Source: Dactylellina haptotyla
Taxonomy: Eukaryota; Ascomycota; Orbiliomycetes; Orbiliales; Orbiliaceae
Direction of reading: 5' to 3'
Assembly (NCBI GenBank): GCA_031310005.1
Contig: CM062382.1
Location: 868,001-932,000, forward strand
DNA length: 64,000 nt
Position numbers and translations under genes: made by a program. This document shows, piece by piece, positions 36,315 to 47,022 of the stretch. Each line of letters opens with the position of its first letter. The first letter of the stretch is position 1. The notes beneath the pieces were generated by a model. The model worked only from the letters and a program-made list of their open reading frames with translations. It did not search any database and was not told the origin of the DNA.

Positions 36315-37006
36315 TCGAGACTGGAAGTAAAAGGGGAAAGTGATGAAATGTAGTTGGGTTGAATTTCTTTGGGGAAATTTATAGGAAATGGTTTAGTAAT
36401 GCCGAGGGAAAAAAATTCAAGACTTCCCCTCCTGCAGTACAATATACACTAGATATACAGCGCATTAAATACGGCGTTGTCAAGGCAATATTTGCAATAT
36501 TTGCGATATTTGCTAGACCATTTAGATAGCTATGCACGTATACAAATCTTACCCATCCCACACCGAGTGCATTGGAGTTGGCATACGCCTAGAGGCCTCT
36601 GAAATCTCTTCTTGAAAGTCTGTATACATAACTGTCTAAGCTATTTGTATTGATTAACTTTGTAGATGTCAATTTCCCATTAGTTGAATGGCATTCATCC
36701 TAGGCGCTGGTGGCTCATGGACGAAAGAAAAAACGGCCGGGTTGGCCCCGAAAAGTTGCCTAAAAACACAATTCAAAGCTCCCTAGAAATATATTTGCTG
36801 CTACAGTACTCACTTCAAACCGCAAATCTGATCCCCGACTGCTGGCATTCCTCTGCATGTTGCATGTTGGAGATGGAGTGTGTTGTTGGGCGAGATTGGA
36901 ATCTGTGAGCGAGTGTTTCCTAATTCGGACCGTCGAACTTGCAATTTTGTGTTCAGCAAACTTCCCTTCATTCTGCGTCAACGACCCAGACATTGAACCC
37001 GATATC

Positions 37007-37075
37007 ATGCCCTCACAGCAGTGCTCTTACTATTCGCCATACCATGTCCTCCTCTTCCAGTCGCCAGCCGGCTGA
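37007..37075 (+). promoter_or_regulatory. upstream ORF overlapping the TFIIIC-subunit start codon
   Basis: An ATG at 37007 opens 22 codons ending at 37075, in a different frame and overlapping the main ATG at 37044. If it lies in the transcript it would reduce translation of the main frame. An in-frame upstream ATG at 36939 also exists, so the true start is uncertain. Confidence 0.3.
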
Positions 37076-38059
37076 GCCTCTAGAGCGTATCACTATATCT
37101 TCACGCCCCCAATCCGCACAACCGATACCTACTACCGCCGCTACTGCTGCTCACCCCCAAGAGACGGTTTTCGACGAGGACGAAGAGACAGAGGTATTTC
37201 CACTCAATTATATTCACATTTTCACTCTACAACATCTATATACTAACACCCATACCGCCAGTCCTTCTACGTAGTCCTCGACATCTCCGGCGACGACTTT
37301 GCCGCCTACGGCAAATACCGCGACGGCCGAAAATTCCGTCCCCGCCTCGGCGATCGTTACTACGAAGACGACAACGAAACCGACCCAGAAGACGGCGGGC
37401 CCGCACAATCCCAGATCCCAGATGACGAACGGGATCCCGAAGACGAAGAAGAAGACGAAGAAGATATAGACGAAGACGACGAGGATAATTCTACAGACCA
37501 CGGATCGTTACCCGCAGACGACGACGAGGATGATGCTCCCCGCGAATTGGCATTGCAGATATTAGACCTCGACACCCGCGAGCCTTTGGTAAACTATGAA
37601 GGCAAAATCTATACCTGTAAATGGACTACCTCCCACGGCACGGAGATGTTATTCGAACCTCCCGTGACGTCTTCCGAAGCTACCGAATCCGCTGCTACAA
37701 ATAATAACAGTAACATCAACCGTGTGCATATAAACTATAACGAATACGACGAGGAAGAGGAGGAAGGCATGATGAGGGGTAATAAACCGGGGAGGAAATT
37801 AAAAACTCATCAGGAGTCAAAGTTATTCTGCACAACGGTACACAGACTGGAAGGTTGGCCTGGGAAGTTACGCCCGAGGGGGAGGGATAAACAAGAGGTT
37901 TCTACGAAGGCGAGAATGTTCGCGGAGAGACTAGATGCGGTTCTGGAGCATCGGATTGACGAGATGATGAAGAATAAGGAGGATGTTAGCGAGGTTACCA
38001 TGAAGAAGTTTAGTGAGGGGCAGCAAGCGCCTGGTGGGGCGGGGAAAGGGGATTCCTAG
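37044..38059 (+). CDS. TFIIIC subunit with triple-barrel domain (tau55/Tfc7-like)
   Basis: Two exons (37044-37193, 37262-38059) encode 315 residues; an alternative start at 36939 would add 35. After a Ser/Pro/Thr-rich N-terminus, exon 2 opens with SFYVVLDISGDDF, the first strand of the TFIIIC subunit 6 triple-barrel domain. A long acidic insert (DEEEDEEDIDEDDEDN) separates it from LALQILDLDTREPLVNYEGK and YTCKWTTSHGTEMLFEP, which complete the barrel. The C-terminal 100 residues are basic and helical. The family pairs with a partner barrel in the tau-A part of TFIIIC, which binds the A box of tRNA genes and recruits TFIIIB and Pol III in the nucleus. The fungal-specific histidine phosphatase domain of yeast Tfc7 is absent, as in most fungi. 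Confidence 0.82.
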
Positions 38060-38432
38060 TTCGTATATTTAGTGGTGTGACTGACTATTCGGAGTATGGA
38101 CATTATATAAGCTACTATATTTAACGCTTGGCGTATCTATAATGAATTATAATTTTATTGGCATTTCATTAAACCCAGTTTTACCAGTCCCTAGCTGTAC
38201 AAAAAGAAGACAAATGAAATGCAAGTATTGAAAGAATAGCAGAATGTTATCAATCGAGAGGCTAGCTACCCGCTACTTCAAAATTAAAAGAAGTCTTAGC
38301 CATTCCACGTTTTCGTTTCGGGGAGCGTATGTTTTAAAGGTTTTTTTGCAAAAAGAGCTCATCAAAAATTTCATGGTATCATATTCTGAATCAAATAGTC
38401 ACCATTACCATCCCGTACCTCGTTTTAGTGAC
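38060..38432. other. convergent 3' intergenic spacer
   Basis: AT-rich 373-bp spacer between the ends of the TFIIIC and PARP genes; no gene seen. Confidence 0.6.
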
Positions 38433-40974
38433 TTAATGGAAGTCAACGTAGAACAGATACCTGAGCTTGATTTGCTGTGTAGAGTATGTAATATACTAAA
38501 CGTCAAACTTGTTAGCAAAAGATCCATCCTGAACAATACTTTTGCAGAGAGACAACATACCTCATTGTATTGCAAATACGCCCCTGGAACATTGGAATCT
38601 CCAGGTGTAACCGTCGGGTCTGGCATCTTCACACCCTTAAGATTCTCGTGCACCTCTCCAGCGTCAATCCACGCCTTCGGCGCCGTCTTACCCATACCAA
38701 AAGTCGACAAACACTTGTTCTTCTTCGCGTTCTCCGCGGCATGATAGTCCGCATTTGTAAGCTCGTACATGGGATCTCCGAGCTGCGCTTCACAGAGCAA
38801 CATGAGACCCATGTGTCCGGAAATACTGGGCACGCAGTAACCGGCCGACTTTGTAGAGATATCCGCGAGATAGACACCCTTGCCGAACATGTACCCATTG
38901 ACGGGTGCTTCGGGTGGAGCGATACGGAGACCCTGAGAGAGGATACCTGCGAAATTGGTGGCACGGGAACCGTGCCATAGAAGACGACGGTTGTCCGATT
39001 TGAAGTTGTCGTACTTTTCTTTGGCGTAGTTTTCCTTTTCGTCCTTTCGCTCGATGCGGAAGATGTGAACGACTTTGGCGCGGATGTGGTAGTGGGTTTG
39101 TCCGTGGGTTTTGTGGAAGTAGTCGCGCAGGAGTTCGTATTCCTTGGTGTCGTGCTCGAGCGGGGTGGTTTCGAGGAGACCCAGGGAGGCGAATTGCTTG
39201 TCGAGCGGGTGGATGCGGTTGCCCTGTTCGTCTTCGGCGTATTCGACATCCTTCATGATCTTTTCGGCGATGGCCATGTCGCCGAGGGATTGGACGAGCT
39301 CGATTTCGGCTTTGAGGGTGATGTCGTTATCGATCACGCGGGGGCGGTTACGGCCAAAGTCGTGCGGGATGATAGAGTAGTAACGATTTGTGAGGTTTTC
39401 TAGCTCGGAGCGACCGGAGCGCGCGGTGAGTGCCTCTGAGATGGACTTGAGTTGGTTATAACCTGCTGAAATGGTGTTCTTGTTGAGGCGGCCGAGGGGC
39501 AACTTTCGAGAATCGTAGTTGAGTTCCGCCATGCTCTGTTGCATGAAATCTTTGTTAAAGATCAAATTCATACTATGCGATTAGTTAGTACTGGTCAACT
39601 ATTAGAAGCAAGAGATATACACGTACACTATCTGAGTCTGGAAGTGCAGTTTCGACTCGATGACCTCTCCGGAGTCCTCCTTCTTGGGCTTCTTCACTTC
39701 GTCTTCTGGAGGCGCATAGTCCTTCTCAAGGTAGGTGTACTTGTTCGGCTTATCAGCCTTAAGACGGTCGTCCCAGAGAACGCCAGTCTTATCCTTGAAT
39801 TTTTTATTAAACTCCTTGATAGCACCGTCCAAATCGTATCCTTGCATGAGCTTGTTCTGACCGCCTTCACCGACTCTTCCCCAGCGGGTCCAGACGGCGT
39901 AAGAACCTTTGTTATGGATAAGCTGGAGAATGTAGAATTTGTTGTTATTGTTTCCAATGTTGGTCTGATTGAGGGAAGCATCGAATTTGACATCATCGTC
40001 ATCTTCGTAAACCTGGAAGCCAGCACGAGAGAGCGGACAGATATCATCAACTGGAGCCTTGTAGCCTTTTTGACGTTCTCGCTCGGCGACTTCTTCGGCA
40101 CTTGCGATTGGCTCTGGTTCTTCTTCGTCCTCTTCATCCTCCATTTCTTCATCTTCTTCCTCCTCTTCTTCCTCTTCCTCGTCCTTCTTCTTGCCCTTTC
40201 TCTTCTTTGCAGCGGGGGCTTTAGCTTTGGCCTTAGGTGCGGCAGCCTTGGCTTTACCCTTACCCTTTCCTTTAGCTGGCTTCTCCTCTTCCTCTTCTTC
40301 TTCCTCTTCGTCCTCTTCTTCATCGGCAGCTTTGCGCGCACGCTTCCTGCCGGTTACTGTTGCAGTTTGAGGGGCTGGAGCTGGAGCTGCGGCAACCTTG
40401 GAAGAAGACGCCTTGGCGGCAGCTTTTGTGGTAGCAGCTTTCGCGGGAGCAGCTTTTGTGGTGGCAGCTTTCGAGGAAGAGGCTTTGGATGCCTTGGCGG
40501 GTTGTGGTTTCGATAAGTCATATTTACTCTCGGCTTGCTTCTTCTTCTTCGAGACCGAGTCTTGTAGCCTATATGGATAAATATATTAATATAATTGTGG
40601 AGCGTAGGAGGAGTGTCAGGAGCTGAGCATACCAATCAATTGATACAATTGGAAGGCCATTGGCAGTAGCAGTAACAACTAATCGAAACTTTATCAGCCT
40701 CACGAATGAATAATATTATGGGAGAGAATAAATTTACCCTTGGCGGTGTTTTTGGCAAAGTCTTCCGGGGTGGTGATCAAGTGGGTGACGGCCTTTGTGA
40801 CGGAGCCTTTGACACTGCCGCCGTTGTTGGCGATCATAGTTTCGACATCCTCTGAGAAAACCCAATTGTTAGAACAAAAAGCATCGTAAATAGCCAGTTG
40901 AACAGCTCCTTACTCTTCGTGAGTCCTTCAAAGGAGCCACTGAGGGCAAAGACGAGGTTGTCGAGGGGTGCCAT
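38433..40974 (-). CDS. PARP: poly(ADP-ribose) polymerase (BRCT-WGR-PARP)
   Basis: Six exons (40974-40914, 40851-40738, 40678-40633, 40568-39627, 39572-38561, 38495-38433) join in frame to 745 residues. A BRCT domain fills residues 1-75 (MAPLDNLVFALSGSFEGLTK to PIVSIDW). A long Lys/Ala then Asp/Glu-rich linker follows, then the WGR domain (about 255-345, YAVWTRWGRVGEGG), a helical regulatory domain, and the catalytic domain. The catalytic triad is complete: His in LLWHGSR (about 587), Tyr in GKGVYLAD (about 620) and Glu in AYLQYNE (about 724). The last 21-codon exon ends IKLRYLFYVDFH. This is the layout of Aspergillus PrpA, the nuclear enzyme that attaches poly(ADP-ribose) after DNA breaks; zinc fingers of animal PARP1 are lacking, as usual in fungi. 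The start codon is the only one that keeps a full BRCT. Confidence 0.95.
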
Positions 40975-42285
40975 TGCGGCAATACCGGCAGCTTGGAGCT
41001 GTGGTGGAGCGGTATGTGTTGGAGGCGCGTTGCAGGTGTGGCGGAAGGTGAGCGGACGCGCAACAGCTTAACAGTAGGCCAATTGACTGCAACGGAAGCA
41101 CAGAAAACGACGGATTGATGGTGAAGATGGAGGAGACAAAGATGATAACGGAAGAGAAGATCGAATGTCAATTGGTGAAGTCAAAGCTGTCTGAGGGAAA
41201 AAGAGAGGAGAGGTGAGATTTTGGGTCGAGCAGGACCGAGGATTTAAACTGTTTCCGGGCGCCGGACCCAAAGTGCAGACCGCACACTCGAACACTCGAA
41301 CAGAGTCCCTCGTCCAGCTCGTTCCGTCAAACGGGTGCGGTTCCAAGCCGCATGGCATTGCCCTTTTCCTTCAGCATGACGGCGGTGGCATTCGCTCAAT
41401 CATCTCGCGGCCTGAACACCACCGCAGGGGTTCGCTGCAAGTGACTCAATCCGCCCCATCCAACCACCGATCCATTACGCACAGCTCGCACCAAAACGAG
41501 ACACGCCGATGACTCGACCGGACGCGAACAGCAGGACCTGCGAGCTCACCTGATTCCGCGTCCCCAGCCTTCCCTAAATTGCAGGTTGAAATGAAGCGGC
41601 ATTGCAGTCGGAAGTCTGCGAATGCTCAGGCCTGGCGATACCGCTCGAGTCACCCAGCATGACGGATGACTGGCCTGAATCACCGCTGGTCCACAGGGCT
41701 GATTCTACTCACCCTGCTTCTCACCAACCTCCACAATGGACAATCAATCAGTATTCCAAATGCAGCGTAGTCCCCGCGGATAATAAAACTTCCACGCCAA
41801 GCTGACGAGCAATGTGGTGAGGTTGGAGTTGTTGCTGTGTGTTGAGGATCCGCATCGGTGCGAGACAAGCAGCAACACGGGCAACGCAACAGGCAGTATG
41901 GATGATAGTGTCAACGTGTTAACAAGTTTGGCCGCCTGGCCGACCTGCTTAACAAGCACCCAAAAACGAGTTACGTTTCAACAATAGCAGCGGCTCTTCC
42001 TCTTCGCCTGGCCACTCCGTCTTAAGGGCCCGTCCCTTCTATAATATACATTTTTGTGGCTCTCTCTCGTATAGCTTCCTCTTACTCATATCCACCCTCC
42101 CTTCTGTCAAACCATCCAAAGCCGGAGAGTCCTTGCGCTTTTGTTTCTGGGTCGATTCGATTTTTTGATATCCGTACCCGTCGCACGATAGCTTATCTGA
42201 ACGACGGCATCGGAAGCGAATCTTACGATATACCGTTGTCGCACGCCCGTTCTGGGCTTTTCTTTCCCTCCTCACCTCTTCCAAC
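40975..42285. promoter_or_regulatory. divergent promoter region between PARP and SCJ1
   Basis: About 1.3 kb between two start codons pointing apart. Open frames here run across both strands without domain character. No classical UPR element (CAGCGTG) was noticed near SCJ1. Confidence 0.5.
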
Positions 42286-43592
42286 ATGCTGTTCCTACAG
42301 CTGCTGCTCTTACTCTTGCCGTTGCTGGCTGCGGCGGCACCGGATTTTTATAAGGTCTGTCTTCTTTTTATATTCGGTTTCTTGTGACATGCCTGTTTTT
42401 CTGACTATAAACCCAGATCCTCGGTCTCGACAAAGATGCAAGCCCAAAGGAGCTCAAACGAGCATACAAGCAACTCTCCAAGAAATACCACCCAGATAAG
42501 AACCCGTACGTCCAATTGCCCCATCTTCAGTCTGAATAGAAATATTTACTAAATCCAATCCAATTGGACAGTGACAACAAGGACGCCGAGAAGAAATTCA
42601 TCGAACTAGCTGAAGCCTATGAAGCCCTCTCCAACAAGGAATCTCGCGCCATCTACGACCAATACGGCTATGACGGATACAAACAACACCAGCAGGGTGG
42701 CGGCCACGGCGGTGGTCACCATGACCCCTTCGACCTCTTCTCCCGCTTCTTCGGCGGCGGCGGACACTCCGGCCACGGCCACGGCCAACGACGAGGCCAC
42801 AACATGGAAGCCCGAGTCTCCGTCCCATTGAAAGATTTCTACAACGGTAACCGCATTGAATTCCAGGTCACGAAGCAGCAGATCTGCGAGGAATGCGAGG
42901 GCTCTGGTTCCCGCGATGGCCATACCGAGAAGTGCGACCAATGCGGCGGCCGCGGTGTGCGTATCATCAAGCACCAATTGGCGCCTGGTATCTTTCAGCA
43001 GATGCAAAGCGTGTGCGATAAGTGCGGTGGAAAGGGTACCAAGATCACGAACCCGTGTCACGTCTGTCACGGCCAGCGGGTGGTGAAGAAGCCTGTCACG
43101 CACACTCTCGAAGTGGACAAGGGTGTGCCGAACGGTATGCGGGTCAGCTTTGAGAACGAGGCCGACGAGAGCCCCGATTGGGTTGCCGGAGACCTCATCA
43201 TCCAAGTTGAAGAATCTTCGCCGGTTAATGACCAGAATAAGGATAACCTCGACGGGTGGTGGTTCAGACGGCGCGGAAAGGATCTTATTCACAAGGAGGT
43301 CTTGAGTTTGCGGGAAGCCCTATTGGGCGACTGGAGCAGGAACCTGACACATTTGGACGGCCATGAAGTCAAGCTTGGCAGGAAGAAGGGACAGGTAATC
43401 CAGCCCGGACACGTCGATATCATCAAGGGCGAGGGAATGCCGATATGGCAGGAAGACGGTTTCGGTGATCTATTGGTCGAGTATACCGTTGTGTTGCCGG
43501 ACCAGATGCAGAGCGGGATGAAGAAGGATATCGAAGACGTGTTCATCAAGTGGAAGCAGAAGGCTGGTGTTAATGTGAAGGATGAGCTGTAA
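42286..43592 (+). CDS. SCJ1: Scj1-like ER-lumenal DnaJ co-chaperone
   Basis: Three exons (42286-42354, 42417-42505, 42572-43592) encode 392 residues. Exon 1 is almost exactly the signal peptide ([20 protein letters not shown]). The J domain (about 20-85) carries YHPDKNP, with the HPD triad that stimulates Hsp70 ATPase. A Gly/His-rich linker follows, then the zinc-binding Cys region with four CxxC repeats ([36 protein letters not shown]). The protein ends VKDEL, an ER retrieval signal, as does yeast Scj1. It should work with the BiP/Kar2 Hsp70 in folding and quality control in the ER lumen. It shares a divergent promoter with PARP, probably by chance. Domain order, signal peptide and KDEL make the call firm. 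Confidence 0.95.
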
Positions 43593-44469
43593 ATTTTTGA
43601 ATGAATGGGTGTGTGGTAAACTGCCGTGATTGGAGCCCCTATGGATTAGGCATCACGAGCGAATTCTTTATTTCTGTATAAAGCGGCCCTCTTTATCACT
43701 TTTTTTATTCAATCGATGTATCACGGGTACTTCCCTTTTTTTTATTATTTGGGAGAGGTTTTTGACAGGCGTTCCGTATATCATAGACATTGACAGTTTT
43801 TTATTTCGATGTTGGCATTGATCCAGAACAAAAAGAAGAATTGAAAATACGTACAGCTGTCTATCAATACCTCCAATGAGCCGTTTTAAATTTTCTTCGA
43901 TTGGTTTTAAATGCGAATATGTGGAGCTCGCGGGGGAGATAAGCTATGACCTCCGCTGATCGATCTCTCTCGAGTTTTTTTTTTTTTTTCGTGTCCTCCG
44001 CTTTTCCACGTCCGTCACCTCGGATCCCTGTCGTGGATTGCTTGGGCCCGAAGTCTTTCTTGGGGGTTTGTGCTGGGGATCATGGGACTCTCAACGCCAT
44101 GCGCAAGGGCGGCCGAGGCGGCAGTTGGTCGTTTTCGCGACAATTATAAAAACCGACCCGGCCTCCCGAAATGGGCTTGCGGGTGTGCGCTCCCTGACTC
44201 GTAATCAATTATCGAACCCGTTTTCTTTCTGGGACGGAACTTGCCATCTCCAGTTCCATCGCCTTGAATTCTGAAGCGCAGGAGTCGAAGATAACTTATC
44301 CGGACTTCGAGCGTAATCCGCGCATTGCATTATCGGCTTGCGCTTTGCCCCTGACCGCGGCCTGTCCGCCGCTCTCTAACGACAGAAAATTGCCCAATCA
44401 CCGGCTCCTAAATATTAAAAAATAGTTTAAGTAGCATCTACGAAAGTCCCCTCACCCGAATCTCGAAAA
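43593..44469. other. intergenic, SCJ1 3' flank and next promoter
   Basis: No gene recognised in about 880 bp; contains a T-run at 43,975-43,989. Confidence 0.55.
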
Positions 44470-45492
44470 ATGACAATCACCAATATAAAATCCTTACCCG
44501 ACTTTAAATTAATCCCTTACAAACAATCCTCCACCGCGGCCACTTCTTCGACAATATCATCGTCTGCCTCTACATCCCAACCAGTACACCCAAACTCGCC
44601 TCTCAAAATCCTTCGCACTTCATCATGGACCTACTGCGGGCCCCTCCTCGACCTCGACTCCGACGACATAAACTTCCCCCCATCATACCACACCTGGCAC
44701 GACGCCACCATCTCTCCTAATTCCAACCTTGCCGATAACCCTACCCACGCAGACTGCAAATTAATCACCCTGTTAAAACCTTTTCTGTTGTTCGCGCACG
44801 AGTTTATCCGCTCCACAGGGCTAGAGCACTACTGGCTCACCATTCGCGCGACGTTACCCACAGACGACTACAACCTGCCAAGATGGCACACGGACGACGA
44901 TTTCTTCGATACCTCGACGCTGGCGTCGTCCGGGGGCATGCGTAGTTCCGGGAGCGCTTCGTCAACTTCGGTAGCCGGCGCTGCATTAAACCATATCAGC
45001 AATTTCCTTCTCTCTGCTACCAGCAGCAACAGTGCTAGTAATGATGAGAGTAGTCCCAGGGATAAAAGAACACAGTGGAAGCTCGCGGGGACGTTGATCG
45101 GACCCGGCACGCTATTCGCTGACGATGGCAGTTCGGCGCGGAATGTTCAGCGTGCGGTGAAGCTTGAAGTTAAGAATACCTGCGCGGAACACACGTGCAC
45201 GAGTGTAGTATGTCTCGGGTGCGCATCTATGGCGGAACACGTGCGGGAAAAAATCGCAGAGAGGTTGAAGGATTCGAAGGTCGTGCAGGCCGGGGAGGGG
45301 GATTGCTGTTTTTTCAAGGTCGGGCAGAATGAAGGGGCTGTTCATTCGGAACCGAGGATGCAGTGCGAGAGGGTGTTTGTGAATATAGTGCCGGGTAAGG
45401 AAGAGGAGTTGAGGGAGGTTATGAGTAGATGGGGAATGGAGGAGTTCCCGAGGGCTTGGTGTTTAGGGATACCACTGGGATTTGATCTTTGA
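44470..45492 (+). CDS. unknown fungal protein, possible 2-oxoglutarate dioxygenase-like fold
   Basis: Intronless, 340 residues, no signal peptide. I do not recognise a named family. Conserved-looking blocks are spread as in a double-stranded beta-helix enzyme: PRWHTDDDFF (His140, Asp142), KLAGTLIGPGTLF (204-216), and GAVHSEPRMQCERVFVNIVPG (289 on; His292, Arg301). The HxD ... H ... R spacing is that of Fe(II)/2-oxoglutarate dioxygenases, but this is inference from motif layout. Two inserts interrupt the blocks: a Ser/Ala-rich loop (150-195) and a Cys cluster with CAEHTC and CLGCASMAEH (238-257) that could bind zinc. The C-terminus (RAWCLGIPLGFDL) is not low-complexity. A metal-binding non-enzymatic protein is the alternative. 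Confidence 0.6.
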   Translation: MTITNIKSLPDFKLIPYKQSSTAATSSTISSSASTSQPVHPNSPLKILRTSSWTYCGPLLDLDSDDINFPPSYHTWHDATISPNSNLADNPTHADCKLITLLKPFLLFAHEFIRSTGLEHYWLTIRATLPTDDYNLPRWHTDDDFFDTSTLASSGGMRSSGSASSTSVAGAALNHISNFLLSATSSNSASNDESSPRDKRTQWKLAGTLIGPGTLFADDGSSARNVQRAVKLEVKNTCAEHTCTSVVCLGCASMAEHVREKIAERLKDSKVVQAGEGDCCFFKVGQNEGAVHSEPRMQCERVFVNIVPGKEEELREVMSRWGMEEFPRAWCLGIPLGFDL

Positions 45493-45931
45493 GAGATCGA
45501 TAATTTTGTGTGTAGGCAAAGGGTTATGGGGTCGTCTGTGTTCAATTATTGGAGTAGGCGGTAATATTGGCAATTTTAGGATGGTTTAATATGTATTATT
45601 ATAGTTATCAAGAAAAGCGCTAAAATATGCTACATGGAATTAGTTAAATGCACGTTACTATCAACGATCAGAGATGATATACACATGCCAGTACGTCTAC
45701 CATGGGGAGCACTGTAGACAACGCACAAAATACAACAATGTAGCGGAACCTAAAGATAGCAACCCGAGTGATGGAACTGGTTAGGGATCTTCGTATATCA
45801 AACTCAATAAACCTCTCATGGTCTATATAGGTACCCTGAAGATTTCGCTGTCGCTAGAATGCCTTCAAGCAATCAGAACGATAGTATATTAATTGGGGGT
45901 ATGCGGTTTTCTGTGCTCACTTGTAGCCATC
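45493..45931. other. intergenic spacer
   Basis: AT-rich 439 bp; no gene or RNA recognised. Confidence 0.55.
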
Positions 45932-46726
45932 ATGAAGTCGCTGCTCTTATTTGTAGCATTCACCTTAGTCCTCCTTATATCACCTCTATTCGCTCAGGAA
46001 TTCCCATTTATAATATGGAGACGAGACGGCCATGATAAAACTCTCTCTACCAGCACCAGTATCACCTCCACAGTTTCTTTCGACGACGTCGACACATCCC
46101 ATCCAGTATCGAAACCAACCAATGCACCAAAAGAAGATTTAATCGAACCCACAGACTTAGTTCCAAAGTCAAATTCCGTCCCCCAATCCGAATCCCTAAA
46201 GCTTAGCGGGAAAACTAAATCCTCTTCCTCCTCATCACTATCATCCACCCCACCACCTCAGCCCACAACAACAACAACCCATGCCTACTACAAAAAAGTC
46301 GTCAAACTTCACGTCGAATCCACCCCTGCAACCGCGGCGGGATACCCCGTTAAACCCACCGCAGCCCCGACATTTGCCTACTACGACGAGGGAATAGTCT
46401 ACATCAAGGGAACGCCGTATCAAGTCCTCGCCGCGGATTCGGATTATTACTATGTAGAGCAAGGCGGGAACGGGGACTGGGAGCTGGTGGATAAAGTTGA
46501 TACTGGGAAAGGCGACGGCAAGAATAAAACCGGGCAGTTAGAGCAGCATACTAATATCCTTTTAGAGGATGGCGATGGGAAGGAGAAGAGCGGGAGTGCG
46601 GTTTATAGTGCTGATGTGGCGAGTGCGGCGGAGAATGCGGTTAGGAAGGCGGTGTTTTTTAGCTTTGTGGCTGTGGGGATGATTACTATTGGGCTCTTGG
46701 TTTTCTTTGGGATTATAAAATCATGA
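45932..46726 (+). CDS. Ser/Thr-rich single-pass membrane protein, unknown function
   Basis: A start at 45932 gives 264 residues beginning with a clear signal peptide (MKSLLLFVAFTLVLLISPLF, cleavage near FAQ-EF); an ATG 39 nt upstream would only extend it. The extracytoplasmic part is Ser/Thr/Pro-rich (SSSSSLSSTPPPQPTTTTTH) and likely O-glycosylated. A short Tyr-rich stretch (YYDEGIVYIKGTPYQVLAAD, then SDYYYVEQ) is the only folded-looking part. One transmembrane segment sits at the very end (FFSFVAVGMITIGLLVFFGI), leaving a tiny Lys-Ser tail. It could be a cell-wall or plasma-membrane protein. No enzyme motif was seen. The stop is followed 3 bp later by a 17-G tract. Confidence 0.65.
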   Translation: MKSLLLFVAFTLVLLISPLFAQEFPFIIWRRDGHDKTLSTSTSITSTVSFDDVDTSHPVSKPTNAPKEDLIEPTDLVPKSNSVPQSESLKLSGKTKSSSSSSLSSTPPPQPTTTTTHAYYKKVVKLHVESTPATAAGYPVKPTAAPTFAYYDEGIVYIKGTPYQVLAADSDYYYVEQGGNGDWELVDKVDTGKGDGKNKTGQLEQHTNILLEDGDGKEKSGSAVYSADVASAAENAVRKAVFFSFVAVGMITIGLLVFFGIIKS

Positions 46727-46729
46727 GTA

Positions 46730-46746
46730 GGGGGGGGGGGGGGGGG
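46730..46746 (+). repeat. G17 homopolymer
   Basis: Seventeen consecutive G on the + strand, starting 4 nt after the stop codon of the upstream gene. Likely unstable in length and able to form a G-quadruplex in the 3' UTR RNA; assembly error in the exact count is possible. Confidence 0.85.
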
Positions 46747-47022
46747 TTGGGATATTTAGCTAGTGCAGAGATCTTTAGAGATATATGTGGAACGTAGGGT
46801 TAGGTGTTGTCTCGTAAATCAGCCGCGAAGCACGAAGGCTAGGTGCATATATTTTACTTTGATTCTCTCTAGATGATGGGATGTCTTTGTAAACATACAT
46901 CGGGAAAATATGTGCATGATATAGTAAATATATTTACATCTCTACGGTCTACATAGATGCTCCGCCTTAGTGTCATATGTACATCATATCCCGTATCTTC
47001 TATAGTTAGGTTGCCCTCTCAT

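Larger units (their letters stand above)
32591..37043. other. 4.4-kb AT-rich region with decayed fragments
   Basis: No complete gene is recognised. It holds a 37-bp direct repeat pair (33609, 33728), a T16/A9 junction near 33,958, two hairpins (34506-34539, 36281-36314) and at least two or three coding-like fragments on the minus strand (34.5-34.8, 35.3-35.6 and 36.1-36.3 kb) described separately. The right-hand 150 bp form the promoter/leader of the TFIIIC gene. Confidence 0.5.

Noticed and set aside
39539-40516. 325-codon + strand frame with Phe/Leu-rich end
   Set aside because: It is antisense to PARP; the Phe/Leu run is the reverse of Lys/Glu codons in the PARP linker.
42606-43292. 228-codon - strand frame
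   Set aside because: It is antisense to SCJ1 and has no domain character.
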